A stretch of DNA of 64,000 nt from Hamadaea tsunoensis DSM 44101. Its GTDB lineage: Bacteria > Actinomycetota > Actinomycetes > Mycobacteriales > Micromonosporaceae. The stretch covers positions 233,387 to 297,386 of the forward strand of contig NZ_AUAX01000014.1 in NCBI RefSeq assembly GCF_000428945.1, written 5' to 3'. Of the stretch, positions 45,913 to 55,223 are shown piece after piece. Position numbers and translations under genes: made by a program. Numbering within the stretch: position 1 is the first letter of the stretch; each line of letters starts with the position of its first letter. Under the pieces are notes generated by a model that was not told where the DNA came from, ran no database searches, and saw nothing but the letters and a program-made list of their open reading frames with translations.

Positions 45913-47118
45913 ATGAGCCTCGCACCTTACCGACACGTTCTCCGCCTTCCCGGCGTACGCGCGATCCTGCTGCTGGGGCTCGTCGCCCGCATCCCGATGA
46001 CCGCCGTCGGCATCAGCTTCACCCTGCACACAGTCAACGCGCTGCACCGCAGCTACGCCCAGGCCGGCATCGTCACCACCGTCTACACGATCGCCGCGGC
46101 CGTGTCGTCGCCGCTGCTCGGGCGGGTGCTCGACCGCCACGGCGCGCGTCCGGCCGTGGCGATCACCGGTGTCGCCCAGATCCTCGTGTACGCGATCGCG
46201 CCCGAAGTCGGATACGCCGGCCTGCTCGTGGTCGCGGCGTTCGCCGGGCTGTTCGCCGTGCCGATCTTCGGTCTGGTCCGGCAGTCGGTGTCGGCGCTGG
46301 TCCCCGACGACCAGCGGCGACCGGCGTTCGCCCTGGACTCGATGGGTACCGAGCTGTCCTTCATGGTCGGGCCGGCGGTGGCGGTCGCCATGGCCACCAC
46401 CCTGGACAGCGGTCTGAGCCTGCGGGTGCTGGGTGCGGCGATCGTCGCCGGGGCGATCGGCGTCTTCGTGATCAACCCGCCGATGCGCGCCGATCACGAG
46501 GGCACGGCCGAGCAGGCTCCGCCGCGGCGCGAGTGGTTCCGCGGCCCGGTGCTGGCCGTGCTGGCGACCGCTGTGTTCATGACCTTCATTCTCAGCGGCA
46601 CCGAACTGTCCGTGGTCAGTACGCTGCGCGAAGCCGGCGCCACCGGCTGGACCGGCCTGGTGATCGCCCTGTGGTGCGTCTACTCGCTGGTCGGCGCCCT
46701 GATCTACGGCGCGATGCGCAAGCCGGTGTCCTCGCTGACCCTCGTGGGCGTCATGGGCCTGCTGACGGTCCCGGTCGGCCTCGCGTCGAACTGGCTGGTC
46801 CTCTGCCTGGTCCTGATCCCGACCGGGCTGCTGTGCGCGCCGAGCATCACCTCCGGCAACGAGACGCTGTCCCGGCTGGTGCCGGCCGCTTCGCGCGGGG
46901 AGGCGCTCGGCCTGCTCGGCTCGGCGATGACCGCCGGCGTCAGCCTCGGGGCACCGTTCGCGGGCTTCGTGGTGGACCAGGCCGGCCCGGCGTGGGCGTT
47001 CGCGGCCGTCGGACTGGTCGCCGGGATCGGCGTACTCGTGGTGCTGCCGTGGTACCGGCGGTCCGGCGCCGCCGCGCTGCCGGCGGCCGAGCCGGAACTG
47101 GAGCCGGTGGCCGCGTAG
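45913..47118 (+). CDS. MFS transporter
   Basis: The 401-residue major facilitator protein has 12 predicted helices, the loop LLGRVLDRHGARPAVAITG after helix 2, and the mid-protein acidic site SGTELSVVSTL. It most resembles small drug/metabolite exporters of Actinobacteria; the substrate is unknown. It is divergent from pncA (57-bp gap) and ends at a strong bidirectional terminator. The ATG at 45913 is used; CATGAT lies 8 nt upstream as a possible -10. Confidence 0.9.
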   Translation: MSLAPYRHVLRLPGVRAILLLGLVARIPMTAVGISFTLHTVNALHRSYAQAGIVTTVYTIAAAVSSPLLGRVLDRHGARPAVAITGVAQILVYAIAPEVGYAGLLVVAAFAGLFAVPIFGLVRQSVSALVPDDQRRPAFALDSMGTELSFMVGPAVAVAMATTLDSGLSLRVLGAAIVAGAIGVFVINPPMRADHEGTAEQAPPRREWFRGPVLAVLATAVFMTFILSGTELSVVSTLREAGATGWTGLVIALWCVYSLVGALIYGAMRKPVSSLTLVGVMGLLTVPVGLASNWLVLCLVLIPTGLLCAPSITSGNETLSRLVPAASRGEALGLLGSAMTAGVSLGAPFAGFVVDQAGPAWAFAAVGLVAGIGVLVVLPWYRRSGAAALPAAEPELEPVAA

Positions 47119-47141
47119 CCCCCAGGAAACGTAGGACCCAA

Positions 47142-47179
47142 GCGAAAGGCCGCCCCGGAGAACCGGGGCGGCCTTTCGC
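47142..47179. terminator. bidirectional terminator between MFS and ctaD
   Basis: GCGAAAGGCCGCCCCGG and CCGGGGCGGCCTTTCGC form a perfect 17-bp stem with an AGAA loop, located between convergent stop codons. Confidence 0.85.
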
Positions 47180-47190
47180 GTACAGGTGGA

Positions 47191-48885
47191 TCAGTGCGAG
47201 GAAGCACCTTCGACGGCCTTGGGGGCCGGGCTGGTGTCGACCGCGAGGTTCGGGTACTTCAGGTCGAACGCGGGCCGCTCGGAGCGGATGCGCGGCATCG
47301 TGTCGAAGTTGCGCAGCGGCGGCGGGCAGCTCGTCGCCCACTCCAGCGAGTTGCCGTAGCCCCACGGGTCGTTGACCGTGACCAGCTCGCCGACCCGGTA
47401 GGACTTCCACACGTTGTAGAGGAACGGCAGCGTGGACAGGCCGAGGATGAACGAGCCGATCGTCGAGAACGTGTTCAGGCCCGTGAAGCCGTCCGAGGCA
47501 AGGTAGTCGGCGTACCGGCGGGGCATGCCCTCCGCGCCCAGCCAGTGCTGGACCAGGAAGGTCCAGTTGAAGCCGACGAAGGTCAGCCAGAAGTGCACCT
47601 TGCCCAGGCGGTCGTCCAGCATCCGGCCGAACATCTTCGGGAACCAGAAATAGACGCCCGAGTACACGGCGAACACGATGGTGCCGAAGAGCACGTAGTG
47701 GAAGTGCGCCACGACGAAGTACGTGTCCGAGACGTGGAAGTCGATCGGCGGGCTGGCCAGCAGCACGCCCGACAGGCCGCCGAAGAGGAAGATCACCAGG
47801 AAGCCGATGGCGAACAGCATCGGCGTCTCGAAGGTGACCTGGCCGCGCCACATGGTCCCGATCCAGTTGAAGAACTTCATGCCCGTCGGTACGGCGATCA
47901 TGAAGCTGAGGAACGAGAAGAACGGCAGCAGCACCTGGCCGGTGGCGAACATATGGTGCGCCCAGACGCTCATCGACAGCGCGGCGATCATCAGGGTCGC
48001 GGCCACCAGGCCCTTGTAGCCGAAGATCGGCTTGCGGCTGAAGACCGGGATGACCTCGGAGATGATGCCGAAGAACGGCAACGCCACGATGTACACCTCG
48101 GGATGCCCGAAGAACCAGAAGAGGTGTTGCCAGAGCATGGGGCCGTTGGTCGAGGCGTCGAAGACGTGCGCGCCGAGGCGGCGGTCGGCCAGCAGGGCGA
48201 ACAGGGCGGCGGCCAGCAGCGGGAAGACCATGAGGACCAGCAGCGACGTCACGAGGATGTTCCACGTGAAGATCGACATGCGGAACATCGTCATGCCGGG
48301 GGCGCGCAGGGTCAGGATCGTGGTGACCATGTTGACGGCGCCGAGGATCGTACCCAGACCGGAGATGGCCAGGCCGACGATCCACATGTCACCGCCCGGC
48401 CCGGGCGAGTTGATCGCGTCGTTCAGCGGCGCGTACGCGAACCAGCCGAAGTCGGCGGCCCCGCCCGGCGTGAGGAAGCCGCACATCGCCAGCGTTCCGC
48501 CGAACAGGTAGAGCCAGTACGCGAACGCGTTCAGCCGCGGGAAGCTCACGTCCGGCGCGCCGATCTGGAGCGGGACGATGAAGTTGGCGAAGGCGAACAC
48601 GATCGGCGTCGCGAAGAACAGCAGCATGATCGTGCCGTGCATCGTGAACAGCTGGTTGTACTGCTCGGCCGAGAGGAACTGCAGTCCAGGCCGGGCCAGC
48701 TCGGCCCGCATGAGCAGGGCCATCAGGCCGCCGACCATGAAGAAGACGAACGACGTGATCAGGTACATGAGCCCGATCTGCTTGGCGTCCGTCGTGCGCA
48801 GGATGCGCGAAAACGCCGACCCCTTGGTCTGCGGACGGACCGGCCAGGGCCTGGTCGCGATCGGCTTCGGTGCGACGGTTGTCAC
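47191..48885 (-). CDS. ctaD: cytochrome c oxidase subunit I
   Basis: The 564-residue core subunit of the aa3 oxidase reduces O2 to water and pumps protons. Twelve helices are present; heme and copper ligands lie in [28 protein letters not shown] (Cu-B His with Tyr of the His-Tyr pair), [10 protein letters not shown] and [21 protein letters not shown] precedes the ATG at 48885. Other cta genes are not nearby; ctaD standing alone is common in this group. It depends on copper, which the CopC-CopD protein may supply. Confidence 0.98.
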   Translation of the reverse strand: MTTVAPKPIATRPWPVRPQTKGSAFSRILRTTDAKQIGLMYLITSFVFFMVGGLMALLMRAELARPGLQFLSAEQYNQLFTMHGTIMLLFFATPIVFAFANFIVPLQIGAPDVSFPRLNAFAYWLYLFGGTLAMCGFLTPGGAADFGWFAYAPLNDAINSPGPGGDMWIVGLAISGLGTILGAVNMVTTILTLRAPGMTMFRMSIFTWNILVTSLLVLMVFPLLAAALFALLADRRLGAHVFDASTNGPMLWQHLFWFFGHPEVYIVALPFFGIISEVIPVFSRKPIFGYKGLVAATLMIAALSMSVWAHHMFATGQVLLPFFSFLSFMIAVPTGMKFFNWIGTMWRGQVTFETPMLFAIGFLVIFLFGGLSGVLLASPPIDFHVSDTYFVVAHFHYVLFGTIVFAVYSGVYFWFPKMFGRMLDDRLGKVHFWLTFVGFNWTFLVQHWLGAEGMPRRYADYLASDGFTGLNTFSTIGSFILGLSTLPFLYNVWKSYRVGELVTVNDPWGYGNSLEWATSCPPPLRNFDTMPRIRSERPAFDLKYPNLAVDTSPAPKAVEGASSH

Positions 48886-48904
48886 GAGCGGCCTCCTGTG
48901 CTGT

Positions 48905-48979
48905 TCACCAGCTGAAGTTGTTCTGCGCCCGTGCGACCGGCGTCAGCCGGGGGAAGATCAGCGGGGCGTACCACGGACG
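48905..48979 (-). other. possible very short ORF upstream of ctaD
   Basis: A 24-codon stretch ending in TGA (48905) reads [20 protein letters not shown] and then NFSW, with G/C in nearly all third positions. No ATG or GTG opens it; only CTG or ATT codons lie just upstream. It may be a degenerate gene end, a small peptide, or chance. Confidence 0.2.
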
Positions 48980-48989
48980 CAGAATAATC

Positions 48990-49016
48990 CCCCACGCGCC
49001 GCCCGAACGCGTGGGG
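48990..49016 (-). terminator. hairpin downstream of the small membrane-protein gene
   Basis: CCCCACGCG and CGCGTGGGG form a perfect 9-bp stem. On the minus strand it is followed by GGATTATTCT, so it may terminate the gene at 49075-49377 or lie in the ctaD leader. Confidence 0.5.
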
Positions 49017-49074
49017 TGCCGGGACTCGCCGCAGCGATCCCCGGCACGTGGCCACCTACCTGCGCAAACGTTGT

Positions 49075-49377
49075 TTACCGGGTGACGTTCGTGTTGAAGG
49101 TGCCCAGCTCGAACGCGAACCCGAACCGGATCGCGCCGGCCGCGAGCGCGCCGAGGAACAGCAGCACGAGACCCCAGACGATGAGCCGGTCGGCCTCGGG
49201 CAGCGTACGCACGGCGCCGAACACGCGCTTGGCGAAGCTCTGCTCGACCGGGACCGTGTCGGCCTCCGGCGCGTACGCGGCTGAACGCCCGCGCGCGTGC
49301 AGGAAGATCAGGGTGGAGCCGGCCAGCACCAGGACGGCGCCGAGCAAGGCCATGGTGAATCCGATCCAGTCCGCCAT
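49075..49377 (-). CDS. small two-helix membrane protein of unknown function
   Basis: The 100-residue protein begins MADWIGFTMALLGAVLVLAG with the first helix. A polar loop (residues 30-60, with AKRVFGAVRTLPEADRL) follows, and a second helix (LIVWGLVLLFLGALAAGAIR) leads to a short tail. No family is recognised. GGGAGGGAGATCC precedes the ATG at 49377. It lies just upstream of ctaD in the same direction, so a respiratory link is possible but unsupported. Confidence 0.8.
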   Translation of the reverse strand: MADWIGFTMALLGAVLVLAGSTLIFLHARGRSAAYAPEADTVPVEQSFAKRVFGAVRTLPEADRLIVWGLVLLFLGALAAGAIRFGFAFELGTFNTNVTR

Positions 49378-49484
49378 CCGCACAGTGGATCTCCCTCCCC
49401 ATTGATGGTTGACCGGCACAGGGTAGGTCCGTGCCGCGAAAACGGGAAGGGCTGCGAAAACGGGAGGGCCGTCGAAGCGGGAAA

Positions 49485-49516
49485 GGGGCGGTCCGATCCT
49501 CCCACCGGACCGCCCC
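49485..49516. terminator. hairpin downstream of the hydroxyproline operon
   Basis: GGGGCGGTCCG and CGGACCGCCCC form a perfect 11-bp stem, 34 bp after the proline-racemase stop codon. No T run is visible. Confidence 0.6.
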
Positions 49517-49549
49517 GGCATCACCGCCCCGGGTTCAACCGCCCCGGGT

Positions 49550-50551
49550 TCACAGGGCGAAGCCCGCCGGGAAGGGGTCGGTCGGGTCGAGCAGGTACTG
49601 CCCCATCCCCGTGATCCAGGCGCGCCCTGTGATCGTCGGCACCACCGCCGACAGGTTTCCCACCGTCGTCTCCTCGACGAGGCGGCCGGTGAAACGCGTA
49701 CCGAGGACGGACTCGTTGACGAAGTCGGTGTCCAGGGCGAGCCGGCCGCGTCCGTGCAGCTGGGCCATGCGGGCGCTGGTCCCGGTCCCGCACGGCGACC
49801 GGTCCACCCAGCCGGGATGGATCAGCGTGGCCGCCTTCGCGTCGGCGCCGTCCGTCCCGTCCTGGTACGCGATCACGTGCCGGCAGTCGTCGATCGCCGG
49901 GTCGAGCGGGTGGCGGGGCGGCGCCTGCTCCATGACCGCGTCCATGATCCGCAGCCCCTTGCCGAGCAGCTCCGGCAGGGCGGCCGGGGTCACCGGCAGG
50001 CCGAGCGCCGAGGCGGGCAGGAAGGCGTAGAAGTTGCCGCCGAACGCGATGTCCACCGTGACGTCGCCCACGCCGGGGACGGCGAGCGGCACGTCCGTCG
50101 CGTACAGGAAGGAGGGCACGTTGCGCAGGGTCACGGCGACCGCGCGGCCGTCGCGGACCTCGACGGCGGCGACCACCAGGCCGGCGGGTGTGTCGAGACG
50201 GATGGTGGTGACCGGCTCGGTGACCTCGACCATGCCGGTCTCGACCAGGACCGTCGCGACGCCGATGGTGCCGTGGCCGCACATCGGCAGCCAGCCGGAG
50301 ACCTCGATGTAGAGCACGCCCCAGTCGGCGTCGGGCCGGGTGGGCGGCTGCAGGATCGCGCCGGACATCGCCGAGTGCCCGCGCGGCTCGCGCATCAGCA
50401 GCAGGCGCAGGTCGTCGCGCTCCTTGATGCCGTAAAGCCTGCGCTCGGCCATCGTGGCGCCGGGGAACGGCCCGATCCCGCCGGTGATCACCCGAGTCGG
50501 CATGCCCTCGGTGTGCGAGTCGACCGCGGCGAAGACGCGCTTACTGAACAT
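49550..50551 (-). CDS. 4-hydroxyproline 2-epimerase (proline racemase family)
   Basis: The 333-residue protein has both catalytic thiols: Cys in LPMCGHGTIGVATVL and Cys in VDRSPCGTGTSARMAQL. This is the pattern of proline racemases and 4-hydroxyproline epimerases rather than the Ser/Thr dehydratase type. Together with the oxidase and DapA-like genes in the operon, the expected reaction is trans-4-hydroxy-L-proline to cis-4-hydroxy-D-proline. It overlaps the DapA-like gene by 11 bp. Discrimination from proline racemase rests on context. Confidence 0.92.
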   Translation of the reverse strand: MFSKRVFAAVDSHTEGMPTRVITGGIGPFPGATMAERRLYGIKERDDLRLLLMREPRGHSAMSGAILQPPTRPDADWGVLYIEVSGWLPMCGHGTIGVATVLVETGMVEVTEPVTTIRLDTPAGLVVAAVEVRDGRAVAVTLRNVPSFLYATDVPLAVPGVGDVTVDIAFGGNFYAFLPASALGLPVTPAALPELLGKGLRIMDAVMEQAPPRHPLDPAIDDCRHVIAYQDGTDGADAKAATLIHPGWVDRSPCGTGTSARMAQLHGRGRLALDTDFVNESVLGTRFTGRLVEETTVGNLSAVVPTITGRAWITGMGQYLLDPTDPFPAGFAL

Positions 50552-51434
50552 GGTCTTCTCCGAGGGCCCGGAGCATGTCGGCCGTCACCTGCGCGTGCAG
50601 CTCGGGCGTGAGCGGCAGCCGCGGCGGCCGGCAGGGTCCGCCGTACCGGCCGGCGAGCTCCATGCCCAGCTTGATCGCCTGCACGAACAGCGGCCGCGAA
50701 TCCCACCGGTACGCGGCGTGCACCTGCCGGTACAGCGGCAGCGCGTGCGCGAGGTCGCCCGAGCGGCACAGCTCGAAGAGGCGTACGGACTGCTCGGGCA
50801 GCGCGTTGGGGAAACCCGCGATCCAGCCGACCGCGCCCTGCGTCACGAGCTCCAGCAGGACGTCGTCCGCCCCGGCCAGCACGTCGAGGCCGGGTGCCAG
50901 CTCATGGATGCGGTGCAGGCGGCGTACGTCGCCGGAGAACTCCTTCACCCCGACGATCAGGTCCCGCTCGAACAGCCGGGCCAGCAGTTCCGGGGTCAGG
51001 TCGACCTTCGTGTCGAACGGATTGTTGTACGCGATCACCGGCAGCCCGGCCCCCGCGACGGCCTCGAAGTGCGCGACGACCTCGTCGGGTGAAGCCGCGT
51101 ACGCGTTGGGCGGCAGCGACATGACGCCGGTGGCACCCGCCTTGGCGGCCTGGTCCGCCCAGCGCCGCCCCTGATGCCCGCCGTACGCGCCGACCCCCGG
51201 CACGACCGCGACCCCGGCCGGGGCGGCCTCGACGACGGCGGTGACGATGTCGGCGCGCTCGTCGTCGGTGAGCGTCTGGTACTCGCCGAGCGACCCGTTG
51301 GGGACGATCCCGTGGCAGCCGTTCGCGGCCAGCCAGGCGACGTGCTCCTGCAGTCGGTCGAAGTCGATCGACAGGTCCTCGCGGAACGGGGTGGCGACGG
51401 CGACCAGTACGCCGTGCCAGGGACGGGCACTCAT
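50541..51434 (-). CDS. DapA-superfamily lyase/deaminase, probable 1-pyrroline-4-hydroxy-2-carboxylate deaminase
   Basis: The 297-residue class I aldolase-fold protein has the nucleotide/pyruvate loop NGSLGEYQTLTDDER, the catalytic Tyr in PVIAYNNPFDTKVDL and the Schiff-base Lys in LIVGVKEFSGDVRR. In hydroxyproline operons this family deaminates pyrroline-4-hydroxy-2-carboxylate to 2-oxoglutarate semialdehyde. The ATG at 51434 overlaps the upstream oxidoreductase stop by 4 nt. Function is assigned from family plus operon. Confidence 0.9.
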   Translation of the reverse strand: MSARPWHGVLVAVATPFREDLSIDFDRLQEHVAWLAANGCHGIVPNGSLGEYQTLTDDERADIVTAVVEAAPAGVAVVPGVGAYGGHQGRRWADQAAKAGATGVMSLPPNAYAASPDEVVAHFEAVAGAGLPVIAYNNPFDTKVDLTPELLARLFERDLIVGVKEFSGDVRRLHRIHELAPGLDVLAGADDVLLELVTQGAVGWIAGFPNALPEQSVRLFELCRSGDLAHALPLYRQVHAAYRWDSRPLFVQAIKLGMELAGRYGGPCRPPRLPLTPELHAQVTADMLRALGEDHVQ

Positions 51435-52813
51435 GAGTCCTCCTCGGGTCGGCCGGCCGCCAGCAGCAGCCGGAGGGGTACGGGCACCGCGACGGGCCGG
51501 TACGCGTACGGGGTGGGGTCGCAGCCGAGCAGGCCGGCCGCGGCCGAACCGCACAGGCGGCCCTGGCACCGGCCCATCCCGACGCGGGTGAGCAGCTTGA
51601 GGGCGCGGGGGTCGTCGGCGCCGAGCGCCATCGCCGCGCGGGCCACGCCGTAGGTGACGTTCTCGCAGCGGCACAGGACGGTCTCGTCGGCCTGCTCGAC
51701 CGGGCGTACCCGGTGGACGTCGTGCAGCGCGCCGGCAAACCGACGCGCCGCGGCCGCCCGCCGCAGCCACGGCCGGGCCAGGCGCCGATGGGTCGGGGAA
51801 TCCAGCCGGCCGAGGTGGGCGGCGGCCGCGAGACCGGCCAGCGTCCCGGTGGCCACGGCCGCGGTCGCACCGCCGACGCCGGTGATCTCCCCGGCCACGT
51901 GTACGCCGGCGGGACGGTCCGTCACGATCACGCTGCCGTCCCGCTCGTCGACGCCCAGCGTGCAGCCGAGCGCGGCGGCGATCTCCGTCTGCGGTGTGAA
52001 CCCCCAGCCGACCGCGACCGCGTCGACCTCGACCGAGCGCTCCCGGGAACCCTTGCGCAGCAGCGCTTTCAGCCCACCGTCCACGGCGGACACCGACACG
52101 AGGCGCCAGCCGCTCCAGACCGGCACCCGGCTTCGGAGCAGGCGCGACCGGTAGCCGGCCGCCTGGGCGATCTTCGCCGGCGCGCCGAGCACGGCCGGCA
52201 GATGCCGGAGCCACGGCAGCAGGCCCACCTCGTCCGCCACGGCCACCACCGCGTCGCCCAGCAGCACCCCGAGCGAGAGCAGCAACGGCCCGCTCCCGGC
52301 GACGAGCACCCGCCGGCCGGGCAGCTCGCCGAAGCTCTTGTAGCGGGCCTGCGCGCCGCCGACCGTGATCACGCCGGGCAGTTCCCAGCCGGGGAAGGGC
52401 ACCACCCGGTCGTAGGCTCCGGTCGCCACGACGATCGCCGCCGGCCGCAGGGTCGTCCCGGCCGCGGAACCGACGGGCGCCACGCTCAGCGAGCGGTCCG
52501 GACCCGCCTGCCACACCTCGTGTCCGAGCAGGAAGGCGATCCGGCCGTGGGCGAGCGCGCGGCGTACCAGGGGGCTGCGGGTCGAGCCGCGCAGGAACTG
52601 GCCGCCGGGCCGCTCGCCGCGATCGACCACGAGGACGCTCACCCCGGCGTCCGCGGCGGCCAGCGCGGCGGCCAGTCCGGCCGGTCCCGCGCCGAGCACC
52701 ACCAGGTCCGCCCCCGGCACCGGCACCGGCTCGCCCGCACGCAGGCAGGTCCGCTCGCCGCCGGGCGCAGCGCACGCCTGGCAGACGCCGATGCCGCAGA
52801 AGATCGCGCTCAT
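51431..52813 (-). CDS. hydroxyproline/opine oxidase-type FAD subunit fused to a short [2Fe-2S] segment
   Basis: The 460-residue protein opens MSAIFCGIGVCQACAAPGG, with cysteines at C-x4-C-x2-C plus a fourth at ERTC. This is the C-terminal half of a ferredoxin-like gamma subunit of D-hydroxyproline/opine oxidases. An FAD domain follows (LVVLGAGPAGLAAALAAADAG), with a second nucleotide loop RVLVAGSGPLLLSLG. A C-terminal CRCENVTYGV...GMGRCQGRLC cluster is of the BFD type. Overlaps the neighbours at both ends (ATGA), so it probably works with the DAO subunit on cis-4-hydroxy-D-proline. Confidence 0.88.
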   Translation of the reverse strand: MSAIFCGIGVCQACAAPGGERTCLRAGEPVPVPGADLVVLGAGPAGLAAALAAADAGVSVLVVDRGERPGGQFLRGSTRSPLVRRALAHGRIAFLLGHEVWQAGPDRSLSVAPVGSAAGTTLRPAAIVVATGAYDRVVPFPGWELPGVITVGGAQARYKSFGELPGRRVLVAGSGPLLLSLGVLLGDAVVAVADEVGLLPWLRHLPAVLGAPAKIAQAAGYRSRLLRSRVPVWSGWRLVSVSAVDGGLKALLRKGSRERSVEVDAVAVGWGFTPQTEIAAALGCTLGVDERDGSVIVTDRPAGVHVAGEITGVGGATAAVATGTLAGLAAAAHLGRLDSPTHRRLARPWLRRAAAARRFAGALHDVHRVRPVEQADETVLCRCENVTYGVARAAMALGADDPRALKLLTRVGMGRCQGRLCGSAAAGLLGCDPTPYAYRPVAVPVPLRLLLAAGRPEEDS

Positions 52814-53871
52814 CGCGCCCGCCCCGGATCGAACGGCTTCGGATCGACACCCGGGCGTACGCCGGTCAAGAGGTCCCCCAACAGCTCTCCGGTGCCGGGG
52901 GCGAGCCCGATCCCGGCGCCCTCGTGCCCGTGCGCGTGCCACAGCCGCTCGTCGTCGGGATCGCGGCCGATGACCGGCAGGTGGTCCGGCGCGTACGGGC
53001 GGAAGCCGTGGTAGGTCCGCATCACGCGTACGCCCGCGAGGAAGGGGAACAACGCGGCTGCCCCGGAAGCCAAGCGGTGCAACGCTTCCGGGTTCGGCGT
53101 ACGCGCGAAGCCCACCCGTTCCCGCGTCGCGCCGATGAGGACCGGGCCGGCCGGCGTACCTTCGACCACGGTGGACGATTGCAGGTCGGCGTCTCCGCTC
53201 GCCACGTTGTCCAGGTAATCGGCGCTGTACACCTTGTGCCGGATCAGCGGCGGGAGCGGTTCGGTCACGAGGATGAAGCCCCGGCGCGGTTGCACGGCCG
53301 GTGCCGAGCCGAACTGCGCCGCCCAGGCTCCGGTGCAGTTGACGACCACGTCCGACCCCGTGTCAGCCAGCACGTCGCGTACGCGGTGAACGGTGGTGTG
53401 CAGCTGGAGGCGGGCACCGAGCGAGCGCGCGACGGCGAGCATGGCGACGGCGGCCCGCGCGGGTTGGACCTGCATGTCCTGCGGAAAGAAGGAGCCGGCG
53501 ACGATCTCGGGCGACAGGTGCGGTTCGAGCTCGCGGACCTCGGCGGCGTCGCACGCGGTGGCGAGCGGGCTCGCGGGCAGCGCACCAGTACGCGACACGA
53601 TGAGGCCGCCCTTGCGCTCCAGCTCGATCCCGCCGGGTACGCGTTCGTCCAGCTCGTCCTCCCAGCGCCGCCAGACCTCGTTGCTGTAGAGGGCGAGGTC
53701 GAGTTCGGGGCCGGGTGCCTTGTCGGACACGAGGATGTTGCCCTCGCCGGAGCCGGTGGTGCCGGCGACGAGGCCGCCCCGGTCGACGACGGTGACGTCG
53801 AGGCCGCGCCGGGCGCAGGCCAGCGCGCATGCCGCGCCGACGATCCCCGCGCCGATGACGGTCACCTTCAT
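52810..53871 (-). CDS. DAO-family FAD oxidoreductase, probable D-hydroxyproline dehydrogenase subunit
   Basis: The 353-residue protein has the dinucleotide fold MKVTVIGAGIVGAACALACA and GTTGSGEGNILVSDKAPGPE, the usual substrate-domain opening of HcnC/OoxB-type oxidases. HGHEGAGIGLAPGTGELLG closes the FAD site. It is the first gene of the operon and is divergent from the PucR gene at 53954. The predicted complex with the product of the next gene would oxidise cis-4-hydroxy-D-proline to pyrroline-4-hydroxy-2-carboxylate. Confidence 0.92.
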   Translation of the reverse strand: MKVTVIGAGIVGAACALACARRGLDVTVVDRGGLVAGTTGSGEGNILVSDKAPGPELDLALYSNEVWRRWEDELDERVPGGIELERKGGLIVSRTGALPASPLATACDAAEVRELEPHLSPEIVAGSFFPQDMQVQPARAAVAMLAVARSLGARLQLHTTVHRVRDVLADTGSDVVVNCTGAWAAQFGSAPAVQPRRGFILVTEPLPPLIRHKVYSADYLDNVASGDADLQSSTVVEGTPAGPVLIGATRERVGFARTPNPEALHRLASGAAALFPFLAGVRVMRTYHGFRPYAPDHLPVIGRDPDDERLWHAHGHEGAGIGLAPGTGELLGDLLTGVRPGVDPKPFDPGRAR

Positions 53872-53919
53872 GTCCTGACGGTAGGCCGCTCCGCCGGGGG
53901 CGGTCTTCCGCCTCGGATA

Positions 53920-53947
53920 GGAACAATCTGCGGGTGCTTCCTACACT
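53920..53947 (+). promoter_or_regulatory. promoter of the leaderless PucR-type gene
   Basis: GGAAC (53920-53924), 17 bp and TACACT (53942-53947) precede the GTG at 53954 by 6 nt. The 82-bp gap to the divergent oxidase gene must also hold its promoter. Confidence 0.4.
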
Positions 53948-53953
53948 TGTCGA

Positions 53954-55036
53954 GTGGAGTTGCAGCAGCTCGTGGACCGCCTGGCCGACCGGGCCGGCCG
54001 GCCCGCCCTGGTCGAGGACCGCCGCCAGCGGGTCGTCTGCTACTCGGCGCACGCGGAGCCGATGGACGAGGTCCGGCGCAGCTCGATCCTGCGGCGCAGC
54101 ACCACCCCGGAGGTCATCGCGTTCTTCGCCCGGTACGCGATCACGACCGCCCGCCGCCCCGTACGTACGCCGGCCGAACCGGAACTCGGCCTGCTGCCCC
54201 GGGTCTGCGTACCGGTGTGGCACGCGGATCTGCTGCTCGGGTTCGTCTGGTTCGTCGACGAGCCGCCGCTGACCGGGCCGGATCTCACGATCGCCGAGGA
54301 GTTGGCGGCCGACCTCGCGCTGGCCCTGTACCGGGTGAACCTGCTCGGCGAACTCGCCGCCCAGCGGGAGGCCGAGGCGATGCGCGGACTGCTCGGCCCC
54401 GACTCGGCCCGCTCGGTCGCCGCCCTGCTGGACGAGGGGCTGCTGGCCGGGGACGGGCCGGTCGTCGCGCTGGTCGCCACCGACCCCGATCCCGCCGTGC
54501 TCGAAGCCGCCCTCGCCGGTACGCGCCGCTTCGCCGGTGAGGCCGTGCACCTCGTCCGCCCCGAACACGGCCTCCTGCTGGTACGCGTCCACCGCACACC
54601 GGTCGCCGAGATCGCGGCCCACCTCGCGGCCGGCGTACGCGGTGCGGTCGGGGTCGGCGACGTCGTCGGGTCGCTCGGCGAGTTCGCGGTGTCGGCGCGG
54701 CAGGCCCGCCAGGCGCACGGCATCGCCGTCCGGCTGGCCACCGCACCCGTCGCGACCTGGTCGGAGCTGGGCATCTACCGGGTCCTCGCGGCCGCCGAGG
54801 GCATCGAGATCCATCCGGGGCTGGCCGCCCTGCCGCCGGAGCTGGCCGCCACGGTGGAGATCTACCTGGATCTGGCCGGGGACGCGGCCGCGACGGCGAA
54901 CCGGCTGAACATCCACCGCACCACGCTGTACTACCGGCTCGCCCGGATCTCCGAACTGGCCGGCGTCGACCTCCGCGACGGCACGCAACGGCTCGCACTG
55001 CATCTCGCCTGCAAAGCGACGCATCTCACACACTGA
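53954..55036 (+). CDS. PucR/CdaR family transcriptional regulator
   Basis: The 360-residue protein has a sensory N-terminal part (about 1-145), a GGDEF-like CdaR middle and a C-terminal PucR helix-turn-helix (TANRLNIHRTTLYYRLARISELAGVDL, split here as TANRLNIHRTTLYYRLARI). Members often control catabolic operons, as PucR does for purines and PrdR-like proteins for proline derivatives. Its divergence from the hydroxyproline operon makes it the probable activator. GTG start, leaderless. Confidence 0.92.
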   Translation: MELQQLVDRLADRAGRPALVEDRRQRVVCYSAHAEPMDEVRRSSILRRSTTPEVIAFFARYAITTARRPVRTPAEPELGLLPRVCVPVWHADLLLGFVWFVDEPPLTGPDLTIAEELAADLALALYRVNLLGELAAQREAEAMRGLLGPDSARSVAALLDEGLLAGDGPVVALVATDPDPAVLEAALAGTRRFAGEAVHLVRPEHGLLLVRVHRTPVAEIAAHLAAGVRGAVGVGDVVGSLGEFAVSARQARQAHGIAVRLATAPVATWSELGIYRVLAAAEGIEIHPGLAALPPELAATVEIYLDLAGDAAATANRLNIHRTTLYYRLARISELAGVDLRDGTQRLALHLACKATHLTH

Positions 55037-55084
55037 GCCGACCTGCGCCTTCATTCCGATTCCAGTGACGATCGCCTATGTTTT

Positions 55085-55114
55085 TTGACTGACGATTCAG
55101 TCAGCGAGTAGACT
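55085..55114 (+). promoter_or_regulatory. MFS promoter overlapped by an 18-bp TetR-type operator
   Basis: TTGACT (55085-55090), 18 bp and TAGACT (55109-55114) form a promoter. TGACTGACGATTCAGTCA (55086-55103; arms TGACTGA/TCAGTCA) covers the -35 and spacer, the position of a repressor site. The same sequence occurs inverted at 55855-55872. The leader to the ATG is about 100 nt. Confidence 0.8.
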
Positions 55115-55223
55115 CGGCCCGGCACGCCGGCCCCCGCCGGCGTCTTGTCCGCCCCGCCGTCCGGGTGGGGCCGATGTGCTCGCGGAGTGCCGGAAGGGCA
55201 CCCGCCGTTCGAAGAAGGTCTTC

